Below are positions 44,004 through 54,981 of a stretch of 64,000 nucleotides of DNA, piece after piece. Position 1 is the stretch's first letter; every line of letters begins with the position of its first letter. A program made the position numbers and the translations under genes. Under the pieces are notes generated by a model, which was not told the origin of the DNA, ran no database searches, and was given only the letters and a program-made list of their open reading frames with translations. The stretch spans positions 548,001 through 612,000 of the forward strand of contig JAWHQI010000508.1 of the NCBI GenBank assembly GCA_033032865.1, written 5' to 3'. The stretch is from Dactylorhiza incarnata. Lineage: Eukaryota > Streptophyta > Magnoliopsida > Asparagales > Orchidaceae.

Positions 44004-44438
44004 ACATGTATATAGAAAAGTTAAGTTCAAAAAATATTTTTGATGTTTTATGTTTTTGTATTTGATTTTTGCATATTGAAATAGAAATTAAACAAATAAG
44101 CAAAGAAAGGAAGAGAAAACAAATATTTTTTGTAATTTGGCTTTTGTAATTTTGTATTTTAATTTTTCAAAAATCAATTAAAGGCAGAAATACAAAAATA
44201 AGTAGTACATATAAAAGAGTATATTTTTAGTGATTTTTTGAAATTTTAAAGATACAAAAAATCAGACATGCGTAGCGCTAGCGCAGCAAACAGTACACTA
44301 AATTTTAGGATTTTGAAAAATCTAATTTTTGATATTGATTGAGTGTCCAAAGATTAGTTTCATGCAAAAATTTTAGAAGATTTGAAGATGTTTAGATAGG
44401 TAAAAATTGCATAAAACATTTGCGTTTATGAGTGTGAC

Positions 44439-46126
44439 TTAACCAGAAAGATCTAGGACACCTAATTTAAGTCGTAGTAATCGAAATCTTGCATCGGGAA
44501 GAGGTTTAGTGAATATATCAGCAAGTTGGGAGTTCGTACCAATGAAACTTACTTTTATATGCTCTTTCTTAATATGATCCCTAATGAAGTGATGGCGAAC
44601 ATCTATGTGTTTGGATCTAGAGTGGTGTATGGGATTATTTGTAAGATCGATGGCACTTTTATTGTCACAATTGAGATCAATGTTTTTGAGATGAAAACCA
44701 AAATCCTCTAGAGTTTGGCTCATCCATAAGGCTTGTGCACAATAACTCCCAAGAGCGACGTATTCGGCCTCCGTGGTGGAGAGTGCAACCGAAGATTGTT
44801 TCCTACTAGACCATGCAACTAATGAGGGTCCTAAAAAGTGACAAGTACCGCTAGTGCTTTTTTGATCTAGTGAACATCCGGCATAATCTGAATCAGAATA
44901 GACGTGAAGTGTAAATGAATCATTTTGTGGGTACCATAATCCTAATTTAGATGACCCTAATAGATAACAAAAAATATGTTTTACTGCTTTTAAATAAGAT
45001 TCTTTTGGATTGGCTTGAAAGCGAGCACATAAGCATACGACAAATATTATATTTGGTCTAGATGCACTTAAATAAAGAAGAGATCCAATCATACCTCTAT
45101 ATAAAGTTTGATCGATAGAAATTCTAGATCATCTTTTCCTAGTTTTAAAGAAGCACTCGTAGGTGTAGAAGCTTGTTTAAGATTTTCAAATCCAAATTGT
45201 TTAAGCATATCATGAACGTATTTTATTTGGCAAATAAAAATACCATCATTTTGTTGTGAAATTTGAAAACCAAGAAAATAAGAAAGTTCTCCTACAAGGC
45301 TCATTTCGAATTCATTTTTCATTACTAAAACTACTTCATTACACAACTCTTCATTAGTGGCTCCAAAAATTATATCATCAACATATATTTGTAAGATAAT
45401 TAAATCATTATTATTATGTTTAATGAAGAGTGCGTTGTTGGCACTTCACATAACATAACTGTGCTTTAACAAAAATAAGTCTTGCATACCATGCACGGGG
45501 CGCTTGTTTTAAACCACAAAGCGCTTTTTCTAATTTATAAACATGATTTGGATATTTTTCATTTATAAAACTGGGGGGTTGTTCTCATACACTTCTTCTT
45601 TTACAAACTCGTTTAGAAAAGTACTTTTAACATCCATTTGAAATAGTTTTATTCTTTTAAAACTCGCAAATGTCAAAAATATTCGTATAGATTCTAAGCG
45701 AGCAACGGGTGCAAAAGTTTCTTCAAAATCTATCCCTTCGATTTGAGAAAAACCTTGAGCGACTAAGCGAGCTTTATTTCTTGTAATTCTAGATTCACCA
45801 TCTAATTTATTTTTAAAAATCCATTTTACGCCAACAACGGGATTTTGAGATGGACGTTCTACTAGATTCCAAACTTTAATTCTTTCAAATTGATCTAACT
45901 CTTCATTCATAGCCAAAAACCAAAATTCATCATTTAAAGTGGTTGAAACATTTTTAGGTTCAATTTCGGAGACAAAACAAATATTCGAAAATGTTTCATG
46001 AAGAGAAGATCGAGTTCTTACCCCAATAGATGGTTCCCCAATAAATAGCTCCTTTGGATGATTCTTTGAGAAGTTTAAGATGCTTGGAGGCACATATTCA
46101 TCTTCCTTGGCCTCCTCCTCCTCCTC
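44439..46126 (-). pseudogene. pol: R6 reverse transcriptase and RNase H
   Basis: After one stop near 46127 the integrase frame continues into [61 protein letters not shown] one-base loss near 45590 shifts the frame; [15 protein letters not shown] and IYVDDIIFG (catalytic YVDD, 45374-45385) are readable afterwards. Another shift near 45110 precedes the intact RNase H frame (45092-44439): YSDSDYAGCSLDQKSTSGT, SVALSTTEAEYVALGS, CDNKSAIDL, ADIFTKPLPDARF. Catalytic acids of RNase H are present. The best-preserved pol block here. Confidence 0.95.
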
Positions 46127-47071
46127 TTAGGAAGGTTCCTCTTCGTCGTGCTCCAAAGATGGCAACGATTCATCATTTGCACCTATAGGAAGTTTTTTTA
46201 CACAAGGAATAAATTCATCAAATTTTACATTAATAGACTCTTCAACCTTACTCGTTCTTTTGTTAAATATTCTATAGGCTTTACTGGTTGAAGAGTATCC
46301 AAGAAATATTCTTTCATCACATTTTTCATCAAACTTTCCTAAGGCATCATGCGCATTGAGAATTAAACATTTACATCCAAATACTTTAAAATATGATACG
46401 TTAGGTTTCTTTTGATAATTATATAGTTCATACGGTGTGAGATTTATAGATGGACGAAGCATGACTCTATTCATTACATAACATGATGTGCTTATGGATT
46501 CGACCCAAAAAGACTTGGGTAATTTATATTCAAATAACATAGTACGTGTTAGTTTTTGAATTGTCATATTCTTTCTTTCTACAACACCGTTTTGTTGAGG
46601 TGTGCGAGGAACAGAGAATTCGTGCTTAATACCTAACATTTCGCAAAAAAGTTTAAAATTTTTATTTTCAAATTCTCCTCCATGATCTGAGCGAATGCAT
46701 TTTATTTTTAAATCTAGTTCATTTTGAATACGAGTACATAGTTTTGAAAATTCGCAAAACACATCAGATTTGGAAGAGAGGAATAAAGTCCAACAATATC
46801 TAGGGAAATCATCTATTAGAACAAAAGTATATATTCTACCACCAAGACTTGCGGTGCTAACGAGACCAAAGAGATCCATATGAATTAATTGCAAAGGTTT
46901 TGTAGTAGAAATTTCATTTTTGCTTTTAAAAGAGGATTTTGTAAATTTTCCTTTTTGACATGGAGAGCATAGTGAAGATAAGTTTCCATTCAATCTTGGC
47001 AATCCTCTAATCAATTCCTTTTTGGCTAGTTTTAAAATGAGCTTTGTACTAGCGTGACCTAAACATCTATG
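46127..47071 (-). pseudogene. R6 integrase, complete core
   Basis: The zinc domain begins HRCLGHASTKLILK with its first residue (Trp in relatives) now a TGA at 47072-47074, and ends CSPCQKGKF. The core shows HMDLFG (Asp), SDHGGEFEN (Asp) and NGVVERKN (Glu), all three catalytic residues. The C-terminal part reads KPNVSYFKVFGCKCLILNAH and GKFDEKCDERIFLGYSSTSK, then an acidic stretch to the stop at 46127. It would insert the cDNA into chromatin. Except for its boundaries the domain is undamaged. Confidence 0.95.
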
Positions 47072-47475
47072 TCATAGTTCTAACTCATCATTTTTAGTTA
47101 TAAAACATTTTATAGATGATTTGGAAAGATCATGAAAGGAAATTATATATACGTTGTGAATTATAGGTGCAGTTAGTAAAACATCTTTTGTGTTAGGATT
47201 AAATATTTTGCAAAAATTTGTGGATGATTCAAATAAAACATCAAATCCTTTATCACACAATTGACTAATAGATATTAAGTTATGTTTTAATTCTTTTACA
47301 CAAAGAACATTAGAGATAAGAAAGGATTCGTTGCCCACTGTACCGACTCCCGTGATCCTTCCTTTACCGTTGTCACCAAAGGTTACGACCCCTCCCTTCT
47401 TCTTTTCTAGGCTAAGGAACTTTGCTTTGTTGCCCGTCATGTGCTTGGAGCAGACCGAGTCCAAGTACTATACGT
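47072..47475 (-). pseudogene. R6 protease with damaged active-site Gly
   Basis: The active-site segment reads LDSVCSKHMTGNKAKF; relatives, including R3, have D-S-G. The Asp codon is at 47461-47459 and the changed codon (GTC, Val) at 47455-47453. Downstream VVTFGDNGKGRITGVGTVGN and LKHNLISISQLCDKGFDV are intact. Loss of the Gly in the D-S/T-G loop should impair catalysis (inference from aspartic proteases). Confidence 0.85.
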
Positions 47476-47583
47476 CCTCCGTTTCCTTAGCCTTCCTGCA
47501 AATCTAGAAAGAGGATGAGAGTAAAGATCCGGATACGGTACCACACATCGAATAAGTGGAGGCCTTAGGTACCCATATTTGCT

Positions 47584-49378
47584 TTAAAGATCTACACACG
47601 AAATGAAGGGGGTAGAGACCCTCTCCTGAAGTTCTACATTGCTTTTATTGGATGAGGTTTGATTTTTAGAAAATATAGAAGATTTTTTAAATGATGGGCT
47701 ACCGCCGGCGTTAGTGGCTAGCGTCAGGCGGTAGTGGTCACTTTGATATTCGAGCCCAAATTTTCTAGAACCATAACATTGGTTCCCCAAAATCATGTCC
47801 AGGGATTTTTGACCAATTCCAAATTTTTTGATAGCCATATTGAGGTCATGAGTTTGTTTTTTAAGAGATGAATTTTCTTTTACAAGCATGACACATTTAT
47901 TTTCAAAGCCTTTTTTGTTATTATCAATTTGTAAGAGAGAGGTTTTTAGTTTTCTCTAAGTCCCTTTTTTCTCTTGTAAGAGTTTTGATTTGTGAGAGGG
48001 CCTTAGAAAGAGAAATTTCAAGATCTTTTGTCTTACATAAGGAGTGTTCACACTCTTGGCAAGAAGCCTTTCTCTTTTCAAAAGAAATTATTTTTTTAGT
48101 AAGCTTATGGTTTTCTTTGATGATAGATTCATTTTCACGATTTAAAATAATATTATCTTTTATAGTTTTATCATAGGCTTTGCAGGTTAGAACAAATTCA
48201 TCATAAAGTTCTTCGAAAGTGGGAGTTACCTCAGTGTCACTAAGAACACTGGTGTCGTCATCGTTGTTTTTTGCCATCAAGCATAAGTTTGCTTCCTCCA
48301 CGCTGCTTGACTCAGATCCGCTTGATTCTTCAAAGGAAGAATCATCCCAAGTTGCGGCTTTCAACACTTTCTTTTTCTCCTTCCCTTTGTATTGTTCTTT
48401 TTTCTCCTTTAGATACTTCGGGCATTGGCTCTGAATGTGTTTGTTCTTCCTGCAGTGATAGCACTCTGGTGGTGGTCTTTCCTCTTCGTCTTCACTTCCT
48501 TTTTCTTTCTTTGATGAAGAGGAAGATCCTTTTCATCGAGCATCCTTATGGAAGAATTTTTGGAAGGTGATCCTTCTTTCGGGATTTCTAATGAATTTAT
48601 TGAAGTTCTTGACCAGGAGACCTTCTTCATCTTCATCATCATCTTCGTTGCTCTCCTTCTTCAATTTTAGTGCGAGCACCTTTTTCTTTGGCTACTTGTT
48701 GTACTCTTCGTGTTGAATCTGGAGCTCTACCTCATGGGTTTTGAGATTCCCAATGAGATTCTCGATCTGGAGCGTTCTTAGGTTGTGTAACTCCGAGATG
48801 GCCGTCACCTTTGGATTGAACCTCGGAGGTAGAGAGCGAAGAATCTTTCTGACCAAGTCGCAGTCAGAGTAGATCTTTCCAAGAGCTTTTAAAGCGCTAA
48901 CGATCCTGGTGAAGCATGTGTACACTGAGTTGATGTCCTCTTCGGCATCCATCCTGAACTTTTCATATTCCGACTCCAGTTGGAATAGCTTTGCATCTTT
49001 TACCTGCAATGTACCTTCATGAGTAACTTCTAATTGGATCCAAATATCATAAGCAATTACACATGCAGAAATTCGATTAAATTCAGTTTGATTTAAAGCA
49101 CAATATAAAGCGTTAATTGCCTTTGCATTATTTTTGCATTTCAGTTTATCGCTATCATCTCATTTATCCTTAGGTTTTTCTATCGTAGCCTCTCCTATTA
49201 CAATTGTAGGAGGAGAGTACCGAACTTCTACCATGTTCCATATTTCTATATCCATGTTCATAAGAAAACACATCGTCCTAGATTTCCAGTAGTTGAAATC
49301 TGACCCAGTAAAAAGAGGCGGTCTACTAACACCCTGACCCTCAGGAAAAGCGAGATCATGAGAAGCCATTATTCCCAT
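47584..49378 (-). pseudogene. gag: R6 gag relic
   Basis: Minus-strand ATG 49378 or 49369 (MASHDLAFPEGQGVSRP) opens a UBN2-type capsid domain running in one frame to 48692, with a single TGA near 49160 at a Trp position. A Lys-rich segment and the knuckle CYHCRKNKHIQSQC (48463-48424) follow, then an acidic Ser-rich stretch and a coiled coil to about 47924, and a last part ending STPFISC at 47600. The second knuckle seen at this point in R3 (CAKCHIFGHTSDSC) is missing: the sequence jumps to the IWVPK-type segment. At least three frame breaks. A CTACCGCCGGCG motif lies at 47699-47735. Confidence 0.9.
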
Positions 49379-49405
49379 TTGTTAGACCATTTTGGAATAA
49401 AATCC

Positions 49406-49416
49406 CTCTGATACCA
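49406..49416 (-). promoter_or_regulatory. R6 primer-binding site
   Basis: Minus-strand TGGTATCAGAG, two bases after the 5' LTR. Confidence 0.9.
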
Positions 49417-49418
49417 CT

Positions 49419-50506
49419 TATTGGATCTGTAGGCGCCTTAGAGGTTGGGTGAATAAGGGTTTTAAAACTTTTAATATATTTTGATATACTTGAAATAATA
49501 AGAGATTGAAATAAAGAGAAATCAAGTAAAACAATTGAAATCAAATAGAGACATGATTTTATTAATGTGAAATGAAGGATTACAAAACTTGATTTCTTAT
49601 AACGCTAGAAATTGAAGTCAAATAATAAAATGACTTTTTCATTTTCTATCCCGACTCGTATCCCCACGAACCGGTGGCTTTAGTCTATCCTTCCCCGGAT
49701 ACGGCCTCAAGCCGCTCTAGCCAACCCTCCCTCGAATACTGCCTCGAGAACCCCCTAGATCTACACCCTAGACCTAGTCTCCAACACGAGGCGAATTGCT
49801 CTCTAAGTCCTACCCAGACCTAGTCGCCAACACGAGGCGAATTTACTACACGATTACAAAAGAGACAAAAATAATCAACAACAATAATAAAAACTCCCTC
49901 TTGAAGAACTTCTAAAGTTGGAGATGAAGAACTGTTGTAGAATAAGCATTGTTGAAGCGATCATCGTTCGGATCCAGCGTGAAGAAATCCTCCTTCAGAA
50001 ACTCACGAAACTTTGGTGGGAGATCACTTTTCGGCAGAATAAGGCTCTGGAATTTTAGCACTCAACCTCTCTCAAACTTGTGTCTCAAAAACAATAGAAG
50101 ATGGGTCCTTTTTATAGCCTTGGAGCTAGCGCCTATGCTAGCGCTACCTCCAGTGCTATCCTGGATTAGGAAACATTCTCCGCATGCGTGTCTTCAATCC
50201 AAGGAAAGCCTCCCGACATTACTCAAGTGCTTCAAGATAGCGTCTGAGCTATCTGCTACCGCCTAGCGCTAGCGCCTTCTAAAATAGCTCCCAAAATTGC
50301 TCTAATCAGAGTCAGCGCCTGCACTAGGTGCTACCGCCGGCGCTAGTGGGCATGTTGGAATTCTGGCTTCAAACTTGGGGGCAACCTTCTTATGTTATCC
50401 TTGAGTCATATGGACTTGTTTCCTTCACACTTAAACACACAAGATCAAATACACATAGGATTTGTTATTCTCAAACCTAGGAGATGCGGAAGACCATGTT
50501 CCAATA
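49419..50506 (-). repeat. R6 5' LTR
   Basis: Reverse-strand TATA-like CTATAAAAAGG at about 50109-50119. Upstream U3 motifs at 50125-50350 (GCTAGCGCC, CTACCGCCGGCGCTAG). Both terminal dinucleotides are mutated (TATTGG at 49419, CCAATA at 50506). Confidence 0.9.
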
Positions 50507-51954
50507 ATTGTCCTTAAAAATAAAAATCAAAGATAAAATTTCAAAACAATGTCAAAAATACAAAAAAAAAATTATTTGTTTGTTTCTGTTTTGTTATTAA
50601 ATATTTTTTTAAACTGTTTATACTTCATTGTCAAATTCAAGGATGATTATATTTATTACTTAGAGATTATTTATAATGGTTGATTTTACTTTCAAGTTTC
50701 TTTGTAACATTGTTCTTGAATATGGCATGCCTTGAGTATTATCTTAAAATATGCAATGAATTTTGTTGTAGAATACATGTGTAGAACTATTTTCGCATGC
50801 CTCTAAGTATGAGTAAAGTTTTATATTTGATAATGATTATCTTGCTTACACCTTTTGATAATCTACATGTGTTTTTAATCCTATTCTTGCATGATTGTGT
50901 AGTATAAGAACTTATCATATTGAATTGCATAAATAGATTACCTACACGACATTGAATTCTTTATTAAAATTCCTTATTTTCATGCACTTGTAATTAGAGA
51001 AAAGTGGTATATTAAATAAAATTTCTATGTTTGCAAAAACAAGAGAATTTGGAGTCCTTGGTCACAAATTTTTTAAAAAAAAATCAAATAAAATGTATGA
51101 CAAGGAAAACTCCACCAAGCACTACTCACCCTTCTGATAAGTCTTAATGAGCATTGTGAGGTTGAGCACCTTAGCAAGAATGGTAAAGTGTCTTGTGCAA
51201 ACAAAAATTTCACCACTTCTCTTTTTAAAAAAAATTGTGCATTTAAATTTATCGAAGTAAAATTATTTATGTTTATTTAAAGATTGTTCTTACATTACAT
51301 ACTTTCATGTGGTTTGATTCATACACTTGTATACTTTATGAAAACACCATTTTGAACACATCATTAGCTTTTATAACACTTCCACTCATGAGAATTGGAC
51401 TCTAAAGCTTACATACACTATTATCTACAATCTTGTGTAAAAGCATTATATAGAAAAGCATGATCTTTACAATGTTTATGTATACTTTAAATGCAAATTA
51501 ATTTACATTGTAAAATATATCTTTTCTTAATATTTGGAATCTTGCTTGCTAATTTTATATTTACCAATTTCAATGAACTTGCATCTCAAAAACATATACT
51601 TATTTGACTTAAAAATTATTATATTTTGTACTTAAAAATTCTTAAGGATGTTCAAGATTGCTTCTGTTGTGTTTAGTATTTCTAAAAGTTGATATTCATT
51701 TGTACATAGTGCACAATAGTACATATTGATACTGCTCTACCCCACCTCTTTTTTGATAATACCAAAAGGGGGAGAATAAATTGAAGAAATCTATTATTTA
51801 GGGGGGGGGGGTAAATCACAGCATGCATCTATGTATGAGGAGCATTCATATAGGGGGATATGCATGTTTATCACGTTTATCATATACTATAAACACTACT
51901 CTAGTTATAGTTTATTTCTTATTAGAGAATTTGGTATTATCAAAAGTGGGAGAT
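50507..51954 (+). other. R3 3' non-coding region and polypurine tracts
   Basis: AT-rich with no frame of note. One hairpin of the conserved type lies at 51115-51173 in the orientation expected for R3 (reverse complement of R4-R6). A poly-G run is near 51800. PPT-like CCAAAAGGGGGAG (about 51759-51771) and the final tract CAAAAGTGGGAGAT (51941-51954) precede the 3' LTR. Confidence 0.75.
51115..51173 (+). other. Conserved hairpin (single copy) in R3
   Basis: CCAAG-cacta-CTCACCC, loop with GATAAGTCTTAATGAGCAT, then AGGTTGAG-cac-CTTAG. Its inner stem matches R4 copy 2. The second copy present in R4-R6 was not found. Confidence 0.65.
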
Positions 51955-53088
51955 TGTTGGAGCTTGTGTTCCACATTTCTTGATTTTAGAATAACAAATT
52001 CCACAATGTATTTGATCTTGTTTGTCGTGTGTTTATAGTGTACATGAACTATAATCCTAAAAATGTGATGCAGAATGATAACGAAGCTCTGAATTTAGTG
52101 TTACCGTTGAGAGGTAACATCTACCGCTGGCGGTAGATGGGATGATGGCAGAAGACTGATGGTAGACGGTTACTCAACAAAGAAGTATGGGAGCTAACGC
52201 GATATGCCCACGATCCGTTGTGGTTAGCACATTCTCCATGATATCAGGTATGTTACTATACTATACACTAGTGCGGCGCGGTAGTGCTACCGTGGGCGGT
52301 AGTTTCTAGAGCCTATATAAAGAATGGATCTCTTTGTTCTATGTTACCACTTTTAAAGACATAAATCCAATCTTTCGTGAGAGCCTTCATCTCTAAGTTC
52401 CAGAGCACTCCAAACTCCATCGTTGAAGAACAATAGTGAGAAGGACATTTTCACACGGTGATACTTGAAGAAGGATGCACGCTTCAACTCTGATGATGTT
52501 CATGGTGATTCTTCATCATCTCCTTCAGATCTCTTCTAAATAGGGAGTTTTTGTTTCATAATTTACTTTTTATTCTTCTCTTTTGAAACGATAGTGAATT
52601 TGTCGTGGGTGTTGGCGACTAGGCCTTGCGAGACTTAGGGGGAATTCAACGTGGTGTGTGTAGTGACTAGGTATAGGTGTAGATCTAGGGGGAAGGCTAG
52701 AGGCCAAATCTTGGGAAGATAGGCTATAGGTCCATGGGAGAAGGACCGATGAAGAAATAAAAAGTGATTTTATTTTATCGCCGTAATTTCAAGCGCTATT
52801 GAAATTATCATTCTTGTAATTATCTTGTGAAATAAAACAATTTTCATCTTCTCTGATTTTCTAGGATTTTATTTCGTTCAAGAGTTTTTAAGAAAAATCA
52901 CTTTGCCAAACTTTTTGAAAAATTCTAAATTTCTAGAGCACTCGCGACGGGCGTTAGCTTTGCCATCGACGGTAGTGATAAAACCAATTTTCCCCTTCCA
53001 ACGTTGATCTCAGAAACACTTAAAAAGTTTTATCCAAAAATCAAAAAGCCCTTATTCACCCCCTCTAAGGGCGCCTACAGATCTAACA
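51955..53088 (+). repeat. R3 3' LTR with U3 palindromes
   Basis: TATA box 52313-52322; AATAAA 52831-52836. Upstream are TGTTACC-gttgaga-GGTAACA (52099-52119), CATCTACCGC-tg-GCGGTAGATG (52118-52139, ten perfect pairs) and CTACCGTGGGCGGTAG (52287-52302). It ends with a CCCTTA...TAAGGG hairpin and GATCTAACA, followed by GAAAA. Confidence 0.92.
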
Positions 53089-53093
53089 GAAAA

Positions 53094-53545
53094 GAGCGCA
53101 CAAGAGAAAAAAGGGAGCCCATGTGAAAAACACGTGCCCAGGGGAACGGACGAAAAACGTGCGCCATGGGGAAAAAAGCGCGCCCACGCAAAAAAATGCA
53201 AGTATATGTGAAAAGCGCGCACGGGCAAAAAGAAGCCCACACGGGGAAAAAACATGTGCACAGACGATTAGTTCGCGCTAGGGCAAAATACGCGTGCCAA
53301 ATCAAAAAACGTGCGCGCATGCGCAAAAAGCAAGCCAGGGAAAAAAGCGCGCTCGGGCAAAAAATGTGCGGCCAGGATACAAATGCGTGCATTTGTGAAA
53401 TGCACCGCTCGGGCGAAATACGCATGCTCAGGCAAAATATGTGTGCCCGGGCAAAAAGTGCACGCCTTAACAAAAAAGTGTGCCCACGCAAAAAGCGTGT
53501 GTTTGGGCGAAAAATGCATGTGTGGGCGAAATGCTCATGCCTATG
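53094..53545. repeat. ~20-bp minisatellite, right part
   Basis: Continuation of the array at 18310: units such as GGGCAAAAAGTGCACGCC. Open frames (53052-53710, both strands) are Lys-rich or Phe-rich repeat artefacts. Confidence 0.85.
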
Positions 53546-54022
53546 GCTGTTCACAAATAGTATAGTTCGTGAATAATTCGGGATTCGATTCATGAAGATT
53601 CGATTAAAATTCGTATTTTTCGAATTCGAGTCCGGATTCGAATCCGAATTCGGATTCGAATGGTTTTCGAATCTGAATCCGCATATGTTATTCATATTCG
53701 AATGATTCACGAATAGTTCACGAATACTGAAAATATACTTACATTAAATTAATATATGTAATTAAATGTTAAATCTAATTATATTTGAATATTATATATA
53801 ATTAAATATTATAAAATTCGAATTTGAATTCGAATCCATGTTCGAATCCGAATTCGAATCTGAATTCGAACCCAAATTCGAATCCAACATTTCATGACGA
53901 ATCTGAATTCGAATCCGACCCTGAATATTTGAACGAATCTGAATCTGAATTCTGTATTCTATGTCAAATTTAGATTTGATTGAAGAGCTATTCGATTCGA
54001 TTCGGTTCGTGAACACCCCTAC
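53545..54022. mobile_element. AT-rich element made of ATTCGAATCC words, with inverted ends
   Basis: The left end GGCTGTTCACAAATAG and the complement of the right end, GGGGTGTTCACGAACC, share TGTTCAC-AA as inverted termini. The interior is dense in GAATTCGAATCCGAATTCG-type words, which are self-complementary. It splits the minisatellite. No coding capacity and no clear target duplication. Ends of this type (GTTCACGAACC) occur in plant non-autonomous DNA transposons; superfamily undetermined. Confidence 0.5.
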
Positions 54023-54245
54023 TCGCGTTCAAGTGAAATACGCGTGCCCAGGCAAAAAATGTGCGCCCATGCGAAAAAGTGCTCACCCTAGCGAAAATGC
54101 GCATCTGGGTGAAAAATTGTGCGCTCGGGCGAATACGCATGCTCGGGCAAAAAATGCTCTCATGTGCGAAAAACTCTTGCTCTGGCAAAAACTGCGTCCC
54201 CTGGGGAAAAATGCCTCCGGGCGAAAAAGGCATCTCGACCGAAAT
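54023..54245. repeat. ~20-bp minisatellite, last part
   Basis: Same unit type (GGGCAAAAAATGTGCGCCC). It ends where the AT-rich right arm of the inferred TIR element begins. Confidence 0.8.
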
Positions 54246-54981
54246 TATCCAATTCTTGTATAGATTGGAAAGAATTGACTTTAATTTAAAATAAATTCCA
54301 TGAAATTCATTAGAATTGCAATTTCAGCATCAAGTGTGGAGATGAACAACAAAATAAGAATTTGACCTTCAATTATAATTCCAGGATCTCAATTCCGGCC
54401 AAATGAGCGGACTCTAATAATTATTCTATAATACTTTTTTTCTGTTACAAGAGACTTGTTATAGTGAAATGCACTCTTAGAATCATCTCTATCCTAAATT
54501 ATTTTCCACCAAAAGCTCTCTTTGTGGATCATGTTCTTCAAAACCTTAGCTACAAGCTTCCTAATAATTCAAGTTCAAAATTTCTTGGTGGGTCGAGGAG
54601 ATTTGGCTTGGGGCTTGGGTCAACCATCCATATACACAAATTTTATCTTACATAAAGAAATCAAATAATTAATTAATTGTAAGGACTCTATTTTCTTAAT
54701 TAAATCATGATATTGAACTTTTTTTAATTAAATTAATTATTAAAAGTTTTGTAGTAAAACTTAACATTATATTTGCTTATTATTATTATACCTTCTTGTA
54801 TTAAATAAGACTCATCATATTTATTTTAAATAAATAGTAATATTTCCTTTATTTAGCTAAAATGATTTTAATTCAGTTAGGTGTTAATTAGCTAAAATTC
54901 CTTAATGCTTCTTTATCTTATTAAATATTCATTTAATTTCAGTGGAGATGTTAAAAATCTCCTCTCTTTAAAGAAAAATTT
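54246..54981. other. AT-rich DNA: right TIR arm and spacer
   Basis: The arm runs to about 54414. The remainder has no recognisable gene, RNA or repeat. Confidence 0.5.

Larger units (their letters stand above)
42170..44438 (-). other. R6 3' non-coding region
   Basis: Minus-strand TATCAAAAGGGGGAGTT abuts the 3' LTR, with further PPT-like copies to 42440. The hairpin pair is at 43211-43271 and 43387-43447. The structured ~95-nt segment is at 43911-44003. A GCGCTAGCGC-type remnant lies near 44274-44286. No envelope-like frame was found. Confidence 0.75.
41088..50506 (-). mobile_element. R6: nearly full-length Sirevirus-like element, antisense in R3
   Basis: Ends TGTTGG and CCAATA (from CCAACA); the duplication ATTGT is at 41083-41087 and 50507-50511. 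On the minus strand: 5' LTR 50506-49419, primer site 49416-49406, gag, protease, integrase, RT, RNase H (to 44439), a 2.3-kb non-coding tail, polypurine tract, 3' LTR 42169-41088. LTRs are about 1085 bp and close to those of R5. It is the most complete pol in the window, with only a few stops and frameshifts. Confidence 0.95.
18650..53088 (+). mobile_element. R3: Sirevirus-like Ty1/copia element hosting three nested elements
   Basis: LTRs begin TGTTGG and end GATCTAACA. The 5' LTR is 18650-18748 plus 26799-27864 and the 3' LTR is 51955-53088. The target duplication GAAAA flanks the whole. A primer site TGGTATCGAAG starts at 27867. The polypurine tract CAAAAGTGGGAGAT ends at 51954, with another purine tract near 51765. 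R3's own interior lies at 27865-31247, 39131-41087 and 50512-51954; the rest is R4, R5 and R6, each with its own 5-bp duplication. The gag-pol resembles the plant Maximus/SIRE (Sirevirus) group. Pol is broken by stops and frameshifts. Confidence 0.92.
18003..54414. mobile_element. Probable DNA transposon with minisatellite core, interrupted by R3
   Basis: The left arm contains CGTTTGAATGGAATTGAAAT (18012-18031). The reverse complement of the right arm (about 54388-54407) contains CATTTGGCCGGAATTGAGAT, so the outer ends form an imperfect inverted repeat. AATAAT lies just outside both ends (17997-18002 and 54416-54421), in a hAT-sized 8-bp context that matches at 6 of 8 positions. Between the arms is one minisatellite, now split by R3 and by a second insertion at about 53545-54022. 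Without insertions the element would be about 1.5 kb and has no transposase. Superfamily uncertain. Confidence 0.45.

Noticed and set aside
40795..44438. An envelope-like ORF after pol, as some Sireviruses carry
   Set aside because: No forward frame of note lies in 40795-41087 or 50512-51940 (R3), nor a minus-strand one in 42170-44438 (R6).
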